A program made the translations under genes and the position numbers. Below, piece by piece: positions 36,084 to 43,788 of a stretch of DNA of 64,000 bases. Source of the DNA: Litoribaculum gwangyangense (lineage in GTDB: Bacteria; Bacteroidota; Bacteroidia; Flavobacteriales; Flavobacteriaceae); contig NZ_BAABJW010000001.1 in NCBI RefSeq assembly GCF_039543505.1, positions 310,001-374,000 of the forward strand, in the 5' to 3' direction. Positions within the stretch are counted from its first letter, which is position 1; each line of letters begins with the position of its first letter. Below the pieces are notes generated by a model, which was not told the DNA's origin, made no database searches, and was given only the letters and a program-made list of their open reading frames with translations.

Positions 36084-37310
36084 ATGAGAATTAAAAATTA
36101 TTTATTGCTTAGTTTAGTTTCAATAACTATGCTTTTTGTGTCATGTGCAAATGACGATACAGCAGATATTATATTCAACATTACTAACAACGAAGGTGGT
36201 GGATCAGGCTCTGCAGATGTATTTCTTTCTGGAACTTATACAAATGATTTAACTTTAGAAAGTGGCGTAAACTATAAAATTAATGGTTCGTTAGTAATGG
36301 CCAGTGGTACTACCCTTACAATTCCAGCTGGAATGACGATAAAAGCGCTAGCTGCTGGATCCGATGTTTATGTAGCTATTTCTCAGGGGGCTAAAATTGT
36401 AGCTGAAGGAACTTCAACAGCTCCCATTGTATTTACTTCCGATGCTGCTTCTCCAGAAGCTGGTGATTGGGGCGGTTTAATTTTACTAGGTAAAGCACCT
36501 ATAAACTCAGTTACTGGCACTGCTACTTCTACCTCAGAAATTGCTGGTTTACCTTACGGTGGCAATATCGCTGATGATGATTCTGGTTCATTAAGATATG
36601 TAAGAATTGAATATTCAGGTGGTTCTGCCGATGGGCAATCTGAAAATAATGGTTTATCTTTTTATGCTGTTGGTAATGGTACTTCTGTTGAGTATATACA
36701 AATATATGAGGGTAAGGATGATGGAGTAGAATTTTTTGGTGGTACCGTTAATGTAAGTTATGTGTCAGTTATTAATTTACAAGATGATTCTATTGATTGG
36801 ACTGAAGGTTATTCTGGAACTATCAGTGACGTTTACGTACAACCCATTCAAAACCCAACAGAGTCATTTAACTCTGATAAAGCTTTTGAATGTGATGGTT
36901 ATAATGATGATTTTGGTAATAACTCATCTCCTGTATTCTTTTCAAGCCCTACCGTAAATAACGTAACAATTATTGGTGTAGGTTCATCTAATACTTTCCA
37001 AGACGGTTCTACTACTAGCGCCTATGAAGCTATTCGTTTAAGGCGAGGTACTGAAGCTATTTTTACTAATGTAGTTATTTCTGGTTATGCAGAGGCTTTT
37101 GATTTAGACGGTAATGATACCACTGACCCAACGGGTGCTGCCGTTATTGCTGATAAATTACAAGTGAATAACATTACTTTCACTGATGTCACTAATAAAT
37201 TAAAGAACGATACTGGTGTAAGCTTCACCGAAGCAGATTTCATCTCTGGAGACGGAAGCGGAACAGGTACTAACTATGCTACTTGGGGTGCAGGATGGAC
37301 TAGACAATAA
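36084..37310 (+). CDS. Beta-helix lipoprotein paired with the TonB receptor
   Basis: A 408-residue lipoprotein with lipobox LFVSC (about C22), then a repetitive secreted region. Motifs such as GTTLTIPAGMTIKAL and GDWGGLILLGKAPIN are typical of right-handed beta-helix proteins often encoded next to TonB receptors in Bacteroidota. The start is ATG 36084, which has an A-rich upstream region and a proper signal peptide; a longer reading would begin inside the receptor gene. It is probably a surface partner of the receptor, analogous in position to SusD but unrelated in sequence. Function not established. Confidence 0.8.
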   Translation: MRIKNYLLLSLVSITMLFVSCANDDTADIIFNITNNEGGGSGSADVFLSGTYTNDLTLESGVNYKINGSLVMASGTTLTIPAGMTIKALAAGSDVYVAISQGAKIVAEGTSTAPIVFTSDAASPEAGDWGGLILLGKAPINSVTGTATSTSEIAGLPYGGNIADDDSGSLRYVRIEYSGGSADGQSENNGLSFYAVGNGTSVEYIQIYEGKDDGVEFFGGTVNVSYVSVINLQDDSIDWTEGYSGTISDVYVQPIQNPTESFNSDKAFECDGYNDDFGNNSSPVFFSSPTVNNVTIIGVGSSNTFQDGSTTSAYEAIRLRRGTEAIFTNVVISGYAEAFDLDGNDTTDPTGAAVIADKLQVNNITFTDVTNKLKNDTGVSFTEADFISGDGSGTGTNYATWGAGWTRQ

Positions 37311-37332
37311 TTATTACAAAAACTTATAATAT

Positions 37333-37374
37333 AAAACACGAAAGCATCCTAAATTTAGGATGCTTTCGTGTTTT
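37333..37374. terminator. Perfect 42-base palindromic bidirectional terminator
   Basis: Two 21-base arms without mismatch (outer part AAAACACGAAAGCATCC), between the convergent beta-helix lipoprotein gene and the small gene at 37389. T runs exist on both strands. Confidence 0.88.
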
Positions 37375-37388
37375 TGGTATATAGAATT

Positions 37389-37703
37389 TTAAAGTGACGC
37401 CACATTATTGTTATAATCTACCTCTTTTAATTTGCCATCAATCACATAAACCCATTTACCTATTTTTTTGCCTTCTTTATAAAAGGCAGTTACGGTTTTA
37501 TTGCCTTTTTTATCAAAACTCAGCCATTTTCCTTCCAATTTTCCATCAGCTGTATAAGTTCCAGTTTGACTTACTTCACCATTATCATGATAATATACAA
37601 CTTCTATTAAATTCGTTTCCTTATTTAGAGTTAAGGTTCTTTCTTTTTGAGCAAAAGCAAACGTAGTAAAAAGTGCTATGGCAAAAACTAGTATATTTTT
37701 CAT
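37389..37703 (-). CDS. Small secreted MORN/YwqK-like repeat protein
   Basis: A 104-residue protein with a signal peptide (cleavage after FAFAQ, residue 19) and about three short repeats of the type GxYTADGKLEGKWLSFDKKG and YKEGKKIGKWVYVIDGKL. Such repeats are annotated in databases as 'YwqK-family antitoxin', but no toxin gene is adjacent and this copy is exported, so a toxin-antitoxin role is unlikely. A TACTTTTG box on its strand (37736-37743) with ATTG 20 bases further up gives a plausible promoter. Confidence 0.75.
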   Translation of the reverse strand: MKNILVFAIALFTTFAFAQKERTLTLNKETNLIEVVYYHDNGEVSQTGTYTADGKLEGKWLSFDKKGNKTVTAFYKEGKKIGKWVYVIDGKLKEVDYNNNVASL

Positions 37704-37774
37704 TTTCTATGGGGTTTAAGTTAATGTTTACTTTACAAAAGTATTTAAAAATTTACATTTAAACAATGTTTACG

Positions 37775-37791
37775 TAACATTAAATTAACAT
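37775..37791 (+). promoter_or_regulatory. Distal TAACAT pair (element C)
   Basis: TAACAT at 37775-37780 and 37786-37791, again 11 bases apart, but with no TTTG box at the expected distance. It lies 148 bases upstream of the element D pair, so it may be a distal binding site. The left part of the site is also nearly palindromic (AATGTTTACGTAACATT). Confidence 0.35.
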
Positions 37792-37922
37792 TAAATTTCT
37801 TTGTTACTGTTTTTCAATGCATTATATTTTAAAAAAAATTAAAAACATATCCTATTTGTAAATAAAACAGAGAAAAAATAGCTTGTTAGAGAGGTGTTTT
37901 TTGGCTTAATATGAAAAGAACA

Positions 37923-37966
37923 TAACATTTCCATAACATTGAGTTCAATTTAAAATTCGACATTTG
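37923..37966 (+). promoter_or_regulatory. Activator-type promoter of the PiT phosphate transporter (element D)
   Basis: TAACAT at 37923-37928 and 37934-37939, 11 bases apart, then exactly 19 bases to GACATTTG (37959-37966). The geometry is the same as in elements A and B. The box ends 26 bases before the ATG at 37993. The downstream gene is a phosphate transporter, which makes PhoB-type control plausible. Confidence 0.55.
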
Positions 37967-37992
37967 TTTTAATATTTTTTTGACTTTTTTAA

Positions 37993-40278
37993 ATGGGAGA
38001 TATTTATATCTATATGCTAGTGGCATTAGCTTTTTTAGCCGTTGCCGATTTAGTTGTTGGAGTTAGTAACGACGCTGTAAATTTTCTAAACTCAGCTATT
38101 GGCTCTAAAGCAGTTTCATTTAAAACCATTATGATCGTTGCTAGTTTGGGTGTAGCATTGGGTGCTTTGTCTTCTAGTGGCATGATGGAAGTAGCCCGGA
38201 AAGGGATTTTTAATCCCAGTGAATTCATGTTTGATGAAATCATGATTGTTTTTATGGCAGTAATGATTACAGATATATTATTGCTTGATTTTTTTAACAC
38301 ACTTGGACTTCCAACATCTACAACAGTATCGATTGTTTTTGAGCTTTTAGGGGCCTCTGTATGCGTTGCGCTTATAAAAATTGCGCAAGATGACTCGCAA
38401 ACCTTATTGGATGTTGGCAATTACATTAATAATGAAAAAGCCATAGAAATTATATTAGGCATCTTGCTCTCTGTGGTCATTGCTTTTACTGTAGGGGCTA
38501 TTATACAATTTGTTTCAAGGCTTTTATTGACTTTTAATTTTAATGACAGACCCAAGCTTTTAGGGGCTATTTTTAGTGGTTTCGCAGTTACATCTATCAT
38601 GTATTTTATTCTAATAAAGGGCATTAAAAACGCTTCTTTTATGAACGATGCTTTTATAAACTCAGTATCATCAAACCCCATAACATTATTAAGCATAAGC
38701 TTTGTTGCATTTACAATAATTTCGATGCTTCTAATGTCTTTCTTTAAAATAAACATTTATAAAATCATAATAGTAGTTGGTACGTTTGCACTGGCAGTGG
38801 CTTTTGCTGGCAATGATTTAGTAAACTTTATAGGTGTTCCTATAGCTGCTTACGATTCTTATCTGCATTGGAATACCAGTGGGATTCTTCCTAGCGATTT
38901 TAGAATGACAGGTCTTTCTGAAGCCGTTGCAACAAAACCTATTTTATTGCTTATTGCTGGATTAATTATGGTCTTGACTTTATGGTTTTCCAGTAAAGCC
39001 ATTGCAGTAGTAAAAACATCGGTAGATTTATCTCGTCAAGACGAAGGTAAAGAACGTTTTGAACCCAATTTTCTATCAAGAACGATTGTAAGATATAGCA
39101 TAGCCACGTCTGACGGTTTAAATAACCTTTTACCAAATTCCTTCAACACCTACATAAATAAACAGTTTCAAAAACCAATTATTTCAAAAGCCATAAAACC
39201 TGAAGATTTACCTGCTTTTGATTTGGTTCGGGCAGCAGTAAACCTTATGGTAGCTAGTGTATTAATATCTTTAGCCACTTCCATGAAGTTACCTTTATCG
39301 ACCACTTACGTAACGTTTATGGTCGCTATGGGAACCTCACTAGCAGACCGTGCATGGGGAAGTGAAAGTGCTGTGTATAGAGTTGCGGGGGTTTTAAACG
39401 TGATAGGCGGATGGTTTTTTACGGCTATAAGTGCCTTTGCCGCAGCCGCAATAATGGCTTTAATTTTATACTATGGTAAAGGTATTGCACTAACCATACT
39501 CTTGAGTTTAGCAATTGTGTTGCTTTTTAGAAATTATTTGAGCCACAGAAAAAAGACAAAAGAACTACAAGTAGAAGATAGTTTACAGAAGGCTGAGAGC
39601 AGTTCCATTCAGGGTGTTATTCACGAAAGTGCTAATAACATAGCCAATGTAGTAAAACGTGGCAATAAAATTTACACCAATGCCATTAACGGTTTAGCTA
39701 AACAAGATTTGGATTTATTGAAAAAGAACAAAAAACAAGTCACGAAACTCTCCAATGAAGTTGATGAACTCAGAGACAATATTTTCTATTTTATTAAAAA
39801 TTTAGACGAAACTAGTGTTGGTGCTAGTAATTTCTACATACATATTTTAGGATATTTACAGGATATGACACAATCGCTTGAATACATAAGTAAAGTGAGT
39901 CATAAACATGTAAGCAATAATCATAAAAAACTAAAATTTAACCAAATAAAGGAGTTAAAGGAAGTTGATGCTCGTTTTGAAACCTTTTTTAACAATACTA
40001 AAAATGCTTTTGACTCACGCTCCTTTGAAGAAATTGGAACTATTTTAGGCAGAAAACAAGAAATTTTAGGACTTGTAACCAGTAAAATACAAAAACAGGT
40101 TGATCGTACCCGCAATGAAGAATCGAGTCCAAAAAATACGACCCTTTATTTCAGCCTACTTTTAGAAACTAAAGATTTATTAAACGCCACTATGAATCTT
40201 TTGGAAGAATATTACAACTCTCATGATGCTTCTGTAAAACCTGCAAAAATAGTTTCGAATCCTGAAGAAGAGGAATAA
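37993..40278 (+). CDS. PiT-family phosphate transporter with PhoU-like C-terminal domain
   Basis: Inorganic phosphate:cation symporter of 761 residues. The two PiT repeats carry the expected motifs, GVSNDAVNFLNSAIGSKAV near residue 23 and AGNDLVNFIGVPIA near residue 275. About 12 hydrophobic segments end near residue 520. The last 220 residues are helical and soluble (IQGVIHESANNIANVVKRG to the end), which fits a fused PhoU/DUF47-like domain that elsewhere is a separate gene. It stands alone with the 11-base-repeat promoter (element D) upstream. Confidence 0.9.
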   Translation: MGDIYIYMLVALAFLAVADLVVGVSNDAVNFLNSAIGSKAVSFKTIMIVASLGVALGALSSSGMMEVARKGIFNPSEFMFDEIMIVFMAVMITDILLLDFFNTLGLPTSTTVSIVFELLGASVCVALIKIAQDDSQTLLDVGNYINNEKAIEIILGILLSVVIAFTVGAIIQFVSRLLLTFNFNDRPKLLGAIFSGFAVTSIMYFILIKGIKNASFMNDAFINSVSSNPITLLSISFVAFTIISMLLMSFFKINIYKIIIVVGTFALAVAFAGNDLVNFIGVPIAAYDSYLHWNTSGILPSDFRMTGLSEAVATKPILLLIAGLIMVLTLWFSSKAIAVVKTSVDLSRQDEGKERFEPNFLSRTIVRYSIATSDGLNNLLPNSFNTYINKQFQKPIISKAIKPEDLPAFDLVRAAVNLMVASVLISLATSMKLPLSTTYVTFMVAMGTSLADRAWGSESAVYRVAGVLNVIGGWFFTAISAFAAAAIMALILYYGKGIALTILLSLAIVLLFRNYLSHRKKTKELQVEDSLQKAESSSIQGVIHESANNIANVVKRGNKIYTNAINGLAKQDLDLLKKNKKQVTKLSNEVDELRDNIFYFIKNLDETSVGASNFYIHILGYLQDMTQSLEYISKVSHKHVSNNHKKLKFNQIKELKEVDARFETFFNNTKNAFDSRSFEEIGTILGRKQEILGLVTSKIQKQVDRTRNEESSPKNTTLYFSLLLETKDLLNATMNLLEEYYNSHDASVKPAKIVSNPEEEE

Positions 40279-40297
40279 TATATTTTTAAAAAAAATT

Positions 40298-40327
40298 AAA
40301 AAGCGCCTCTTGACAGGTGCTTTTTTT
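40298..40327 (+). terminator. Terminator after the phosphate transporter
   Basis: Stem AAAAAGCGCCT / AGGTGCTTTTT with one G-T pair and a 6-base loop, followed by a T run. Confidence 0.8.
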
Positions 40328-40348
40328 GTTTAAGATATCTCCTCATCA

Positions 40349-42826
40349 CTAAAACTCCTTTTTTCCAAATTCACTATCAATAAATTTAGATTTATTATTT
40401 CCTTTTTTAAAGGTATATGAGAGATTTAACATTACTATATCAACTTCATAAATATAGTTAGTTGTGGTAAAAAACTCATTTGGCCTCCTGGTGGAAATAC
40501 GCTGTTCATTCGTCTTTAAAAGCCCCATATCAATATTTTGCCATTGTAAAGTTGCCGTAATCCTTGAGTCTAAAAATGATTTTTGAAAGGTGATATTAGG
40601 CGAATAAAACCTAGAATCTTCACCTTGTGCCGTATTGGTGTCTGACAAATAATTCATAGTAAATTGCAACGAGGCATTTTCCCAAAATCGCCATGTAGAA
40701 TTCACGTTAAATGAATAAATTGTGGCATCAGTATCTATGACCCTATTATCAAAACTACCATTTATACTATAATTATAAATATTTGCTCCTATAAAATTAC
40801 TCCAGTTTTTAGTAGGTTTTAATTCTGCTCCAACCTCAAGTCCAATAGCCTTAGCGTTGCCAGCATTAGAGTATATTCTATTCAAAATGGTATCATTATA
40901 AACGGTATTAACACGATTTACCACATTTTCAACATGTCTAAAATATGTCGTTACAAAAAGGGAGTTACCTCCTTTCATATCCTTATTAATCCCTAAATCA
41001 ACCAAATCAATAAATTCTGGCCGCAAATTTTTATCACCTTGCTCCAGAGTTTCAGAATGCTCCCGCTCTGCAAAAGGATTCATTTTAAAAGTTGAATTTC
41101 GCTCTACACGTTTGCTATATGCTACCTTAATATTGGTGTTATCATTAACTGAATATTGAACCGATGCAGATGGGTATAATTTTACAAAATCATAAAATAA
41201 GGTTTCATCAACTGTATTGCTTTTATCTTTAAGTCTAAACTTTCTATCCATAACTTCCAATCTAGATCCAGCTGAATAATCCCATTTACCCTTTTTACCT
41301 GATAATTGTAGATACCCGGAATGTATAGTTCGTTCCAAATCTACCTCACTTGAAAACTCGGGCACCAATTGAAAATTGTCATTAAAATCGGTTCGTCTTT
41401 CATATATAAAATCTCCTGTGTGTTTTAAATCTCGATATTGATATCCTGCTTCTAACGTACCAAATTCATATGGTTTAAAACTATAATCTAATTGAAAACG
41501 AATACCATTCAACGGGTTATCATTGGTATTAAATTCATCCTGGTATAAAATAGACCTATCTGGTTCTCCTAAGTTTTGATTTACTGTTGGCCCGCCTAAA
41601 AAGGTATATTCATATAAAAATGAGACCGATAATTCCGAAGCATCTTGAAAGTTGTGTAACCAATCTATACTTCCTAAAATAAAATCGCCTTTACGCTCTC
41701 TTAAATTATGATTAAAATATTGAAATGTATAGTCTCTGTTAACACTATTTGCTGGCGTTAATGAATGATTGTCAAAATATACAATATCGGCTAATCGATC
41801 TTTACTGCGCTTTCCCGCAAAAAAGCCTAACGAATAACTATCTTTATTACTAGGTGTAAAATCGACTGTAAAACGTCCGCTATAATTTGTTTCGTCAAAA
41901 CTGCGTTCTCCTGTAGAAGGGAATAGTGTTTTAGTGTTGTTAATAATGGTGAAAACATCGCCTTCTCGTCTTCCTCCCAAATCGTTTCTTTGGTAATTTG
42001 CACCTAAGGAAATATTCCATAAATCAGTACGCACATTATAGGTAGCATCAATTCCGTGGCGTTTGTGAGACTCATCGTTGCCATAAGTTTCGATAGAAGG
42101 TAACCCTGCTTTGATATTTAACTGACCATAAGCTCCATTAGTTGCTCCCTTTTTGGTTAAAATATTCATGATTCCCGCTTTACCCTCTGGGTCATATTTT
42201 GCTGAAGGGGCTGTAATAATTACCACCCTTTCTATGGCGTTGGCTGGCAGTTGAGCTATTAAATTACCCGCATCACCTTGGATAGGTTTCCCGTTTAGTA
42301 GCAATACAAAGCCTTTACTTCCACGAACGCTAATTTCACCTTGACTATCCATGCTAACCGATGGTAAATTTCTAATAACATCCATCCCAGAGCCCCCTTG
42401 AGCACTTTTAAATTTTGAGACCTCATAAACCTGACGGTCTATTTTATTAAGAACGGTTGCGCGCTCTGTGGTAACTATAACCTCATTCAACTGGGTTCCT
42501 AAAACCAATTGAACCGTCCCCAAATCAAGTAATTCTGCATTTTGAGTAATGATGATATTATCGATTCTTTTTTTTTCGTAACCTAAAAATGAAGCTTCTA
42601 AATAATACATCCCGCTTTCAACATTGTTTATTATAAAAAGTCCGCTTTCATTTGAAACTACTCCTGCTATTAAGACTCCACTTTTAATTTCATAAAGGGC
42701 AGCAGTCCCATATTCAAGTGGTGAATTTTGCTCATCAACCAATTTTCCTTGAATTTGCGCTTGCGTTTTAAAAAAGATGAATGTGCAAAAAACTGCAAGG
42801 AGTTCATGTGTAAATTTGAGGAACAT
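40349..42826 (-). CDS. TonB-dependent receptor of the outer-membrane beta-barrel (OMP_b-brl_3) type
   Basis: An 825-residue outer-membrane protein: signal peptide (cleavage near TQAQ, residue 23), CarboxypepD_reg domain (residues 24-110), plug (about 120-220, with SVRGSKGFVLLLNGKPIQGD) and barrel with many aromatic beta strands. This subclass often handles siderophores or peptides, but nothing here fixes the substrate. It is divergent from the gene at 42972. I see no regulator nearby. Confidence 0.9.
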   Translation of the reverse strand: MFLKFTHELLAVFCTFIFFKTQAQIQGKLVDEQNSPLEYGTAALYEIKSGVLIAGVVSNESGLFIINNVESGMYYLEASFLGYEKKRIDNIIITQNAELLDLGTVQLVLGTQLNEVIVTTERATVLNKIDRQVYEVSKFKSAQGGSGMDVIRNLPSVSMDSQGEISVRGSKGFVLLLNGKPIQGDAGNLIAQLPANAIERVVIITAPSAKYDPEGKAGIMNILTKKGATNGAYGQLNIKAGLPSIETYGNDESHKRHGIDATYNVRTDLWNISLGANYQRNDLGGRREGDVFTIINNTKTLFPSTGERSFDETNYSGRFTVDFTPSNKDSYSLGFFAGKRSKDRLADIVYFDNHSLTPANSVNRDYTFQYFNHNLRERKGDFILGSIDWLHNFQDASELSVSFLYEYTFLGGPTVNQNLGEPDRSILYQDEFNTNDNPLNGIRFQLDYSFKPYEFGTLEAGYQYRDLKHTGDFIYERRTDFNDNFQLVPEFSSEVDLERTIHSGYLQLSGKKGKWDYSAGSRLEVMDRKFRLKDKSNTVDETLFYDFVKLYPSASVQYSVNDNTNIKVAYSKRVERNSTFKMNPFAEREHSETLEQGDKNLRPEFIDLVDLGINKDMKGGNSLFVTTYFRHVENVVNRVNTVYNDTILNRIYSNAGNAKAIGLEVGAELKPTKNWSNFIGANIYNYSINGSFDNRVIDTDATIYSFNVNSTWRFWENASLQFTMNYLSDTNTAQGEDSRFYSPNITFQKSFLDSRITATLQWQNIDMGLLKTNEQRISTRRPNEFFTTTNYIYEVDIVMLNLSYTFKKGNNKSKFIDSEFGKKEF

Positions 42827-42971
42827 TTATTAGTTGTATATGATGCTATATTTTTGATTTCAAAGCTAATCAAATAAAATATTTTATTCATTTATATTTT
42901 GAATACTAATTTATTCTTTTGTTTGTTTTCCCTGCTACGATAGATTAACTTAGAACGATAATTTACATTTT

Positions 42972-43694
42972 ATGAAAACATATTTTTTAATTTTTTGTCT
43001 TTTTTTAGTTAATTCATGCTGTTTCAGTCAGGATATAACAGGTGAGCAATTATTAGATAAAGCTATTGCTTATCACGATCCTGAAGGGAATTGGAAAACT
43101 TTTAATGGTACACTTTTTATAACCATGGAAACGCCAAATAGTGGTAAAAGAGATAGTGAAGTAACTATTAACTTACCAGAATCTTACTTCAAGTTGATAT
43201 CAAAACGAGATAGTCTCATAACTACACATACTTCAGATAAGGGAGCATGTATTATAACTAAAAGTGATTCTTTAAGAATTGCCAAACAAACAACAAAACC
43301 AAATCGTTCTCACTGTGAAACAACCGAGCTTTATAAAAACTATTACACCTATTTATATGGTTTACCCATGAAACTTAAGGACCCTGGAACCAACATAAGT
43401 GATAAAGTTGAGACGAAACGATTTAAAGGAAAAGACTATTTAACATTTAGGGTGGATTATGACTCTGAAGTTGGTAGTGATGTATGGTGTTTTTATTTTA
43501 ATCCCACTACTTATGCTATGGAGATTTATCAGTTTTTTAGAACGGATGAACAGGGGAACATTAAACCAGATAGTGGTGAGTATATTTTACTAAAAGATGA
43601 AGCTTTAATAAATCATATAAAAATGCCCAAAATAAGAACCTGGTATTATAATAAAGACGATAAATATTTGGGAACAGATCTTTTAATGCAATAA
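42972..43694 (+). CDS. Secreted DUF6503-like protein
   Basis: A 240-residue exported protein with signal peptide MKTYFLIFCLFLVNSCCFSQ (lipidation at the SC pair is also possible). The rest is rich in beta strands and resembles the LolA-like DUF6503 family of Bacteroidota (TGEQLLDKAIAYHDPEGNW at the start, then HIKMPKIRTWYYN late). Family members are uncharacterised. It stands alone and ends just before the hairpin at 43696. Confidence 0.75.
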   Translation: MKTYFLIFCLFLVNSCCFSQDITGEQLLDKAIAYHDPEGNWKTFNGTLFITMETPNSGKRDSEVTINLPESYFKLISKRDSLITTHTSDKGACIITKSDSLRIAKQTTKPNRSHCETTELYKNYYTYLYGLPMKLKDPGTNISDKVETKRFKGKDYLTFRVDYDSEVGSDVWCFYFNPTTYAMEIYQFFRTDEQGNIKPDSGEYILLKDEALINHIKMPKIRTWYYNKDDKYLGTDLLMQ

Positions 43695-43695
43695 A

Positions 43696-43719
43696 AAAGC
43701 ACCTCCTTCGAGGTGCTTT
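43696..43719 (-). terminator. Terminator of the nrdA transcript
   Basis: Stem AAAGCACCTC (43696-43705) and GAGGTGCTTT (43710-43719) with a 4-base loop. On the minus strand a run of six Ts follows, so it best serves nrdA. It may also weakly stop the plus-strand gene at 42972. Confidence 0.75.
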
Positions 43720-43788
43720 GAAACACTTAATTAAATCCCTCTCAAATACCTTGAGGTTAGTACTGAGAAACATTTGAAAGTGAAAAAT

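Noticed and set aside
37389..37703. Toxin-antitoxin reading of the YwqK-like protein
   Set aside because: The protein has a secretion signal and no toxin partner is adjacent. The database name comes from a weak repeat match.
38010..38420. Minus-strand 136-codon open frame opposite the phosphate transporter
   Set aside because: It runs antisense through the conserved PiT repeat. The protein has no domain, and the frame is explained by the codon usage of the real gene.
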